Shown here piece by piece: positions 63,871-64,000 of a stretch of DNA of 64,000 bases. Below the pieces are notes generated by a model. It saw only the letters and a program-made list of their open reading frames with translations, did not search any database and was not told where the DNA came from. How positions within the stretch are numbered: the first letter of the stretch is position 1; every line of letters starts with the position of its first letter. The stretch lies in NCBI RefSeq assembly GCF_025061645.1, contig NZ_JANYMP010000002.1:622494-686493 (forward strand), in the 5' to 3' direction. The DNA comes from Umezawaea endophytica (GTDB taxonomy: Bacteria > Actinomycetota > Actinomycetes > Mycobacteriales > Pseudonocardiaceae). Position numbers and translations under genes: made by a program.

Positions 63871-64000
63871 TCACGTCATCGGGAGTTCCCGCCCCAGCAC
63901 CGCGAACGGCCTCGGGTCGCCGGTGAACTGGTAGTGCCGCAGCACGTCCTGGAAACCCACCCGCCGGTACAGCCGCCACGCGTTGCTCGGCCCCTCCGGC
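63871..64000 (-). CDS. GNAT-family N-acetyltransferase (partial, C-terminal end)
   Basis: The last 42 codons of a gene that enters from the right edge. The peptide PSNAWRLYRRVGFQ is the typical GNAT C-terminal part (LYRRxGF), and HYQFTGDPRPFAVLGREL ends it. The stop is TGA at 63871-63873. Rv2170 in M. tuberculosis is a GNAT protein at this place, which supports the call. Nothing can be said on substrate. Confidence 0.8.
   Translation of the reverse strand, partial: PEGPSNAWRLYRRVGFQDVLRHYQFTGDPRPFAVLGRELPMT

Overview
The window is chromosomal DNA of a very GC-rich actinobacterium with dense, bidirectional gene packing, many GTG starts, NNC/NNG codons and mycolata-type envelope genes. The proteins and gene order suggest the order Pseudonocardiales (Saccharothrix/Actinosynnema/Lentzea-like); the genus is an inference. 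Gene order closely follows, from memory, the Mycobacterium tuberculosis block Rv2216 to Rv2170 (dlaT, pepB, ilvE, cobS/cobT, asnB, ctaC, ctaE-qcrCAB, trpD, pimB, fadD15, aroG, pknL, mptA, idsA2, lppM), so most of the window is an old conserved core with a few insertions.

Layout. 0-10.8 kb: a partial TIGR01777 epimerase-like gene, 2-oxoacid dehydrogenase E2 (sucB/dlaT) and E3 (lpdA), leucyl aminopeptidase, an APC permease with ilvE, and the cobalamin nucleotide-loop genes cobU-cobT-cobS. 10.8-17.1 kb: small conserved genes, an aldo/keto reductase, a DUF3043 membrane protein, glycerate kinase, an ErpA-type Fe-S protein, an isolated 49-codon ORF and asnB. 17.2-26.2 kb: the respiratory core ctaC-ctaF and ctaE-qcrC-qcrA-qcrB (bcc-aa3 supercomplex), with an acyltransferase, trpD and an orphan receiver protein between the two halves. 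26.2-33.9 kb: a stand-alone Lrp ligand domain, an exonuclease/GIY-YIG fusion, a NYN-domain protein, an NlpC/P60 hydrolase behind a probable c-di-AMP riboswitch, a putative metalloprotease and PimB'. 33.9-38.7 kb: an accessory block absent from the mycobacterial order (DUF397, XRE regulator, two small ORFs, a 1019-residue AfsR-type regulator). 39-51.1 kb: FadD15-like ligase, a Rv2186c-Rv2182c-like run, RNase AS, PFK with pyrophosphate-type residues, class II DAHP synthase. 51.1-64 kb: a VapBC pair, a four-PASTA Ser/Thr kinase, a Rv2175c-like DNA-binding protein, an idsA-crtI-mptA/B-crtB operon, a MetF-like reductase, LppM, a DUF885 peptidase and a partial GNAT gene.

The most unusual feature is a 115-bp imperfect palindrome present three times (18.77, 26.65 and 45.23 kb). 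Two copies are identical and the third differs by one base. Copies 1 and 3 are direct and copy 2 is inverted. Around each copy the strand composition is strongly skewed (C+A rich for the direct copies, G+T rich for the inverted one). The skew reaches into the ends of the flanking genes and flips with element orientation. I do not recognise this element from any named family.

Other points of interest are an independently transcribed 49-aa ORF beside asnB, a 31-bp tandem array built from the 3' end of trpD, a perfect 8-bp-arm palindrome in the XRE promoter, and carotenoid genes interleaved with mptA/idsA2. No rRNA, tRNA, complete transposase gene or CRISPR array was seen. Counts and alignments were made by eye.
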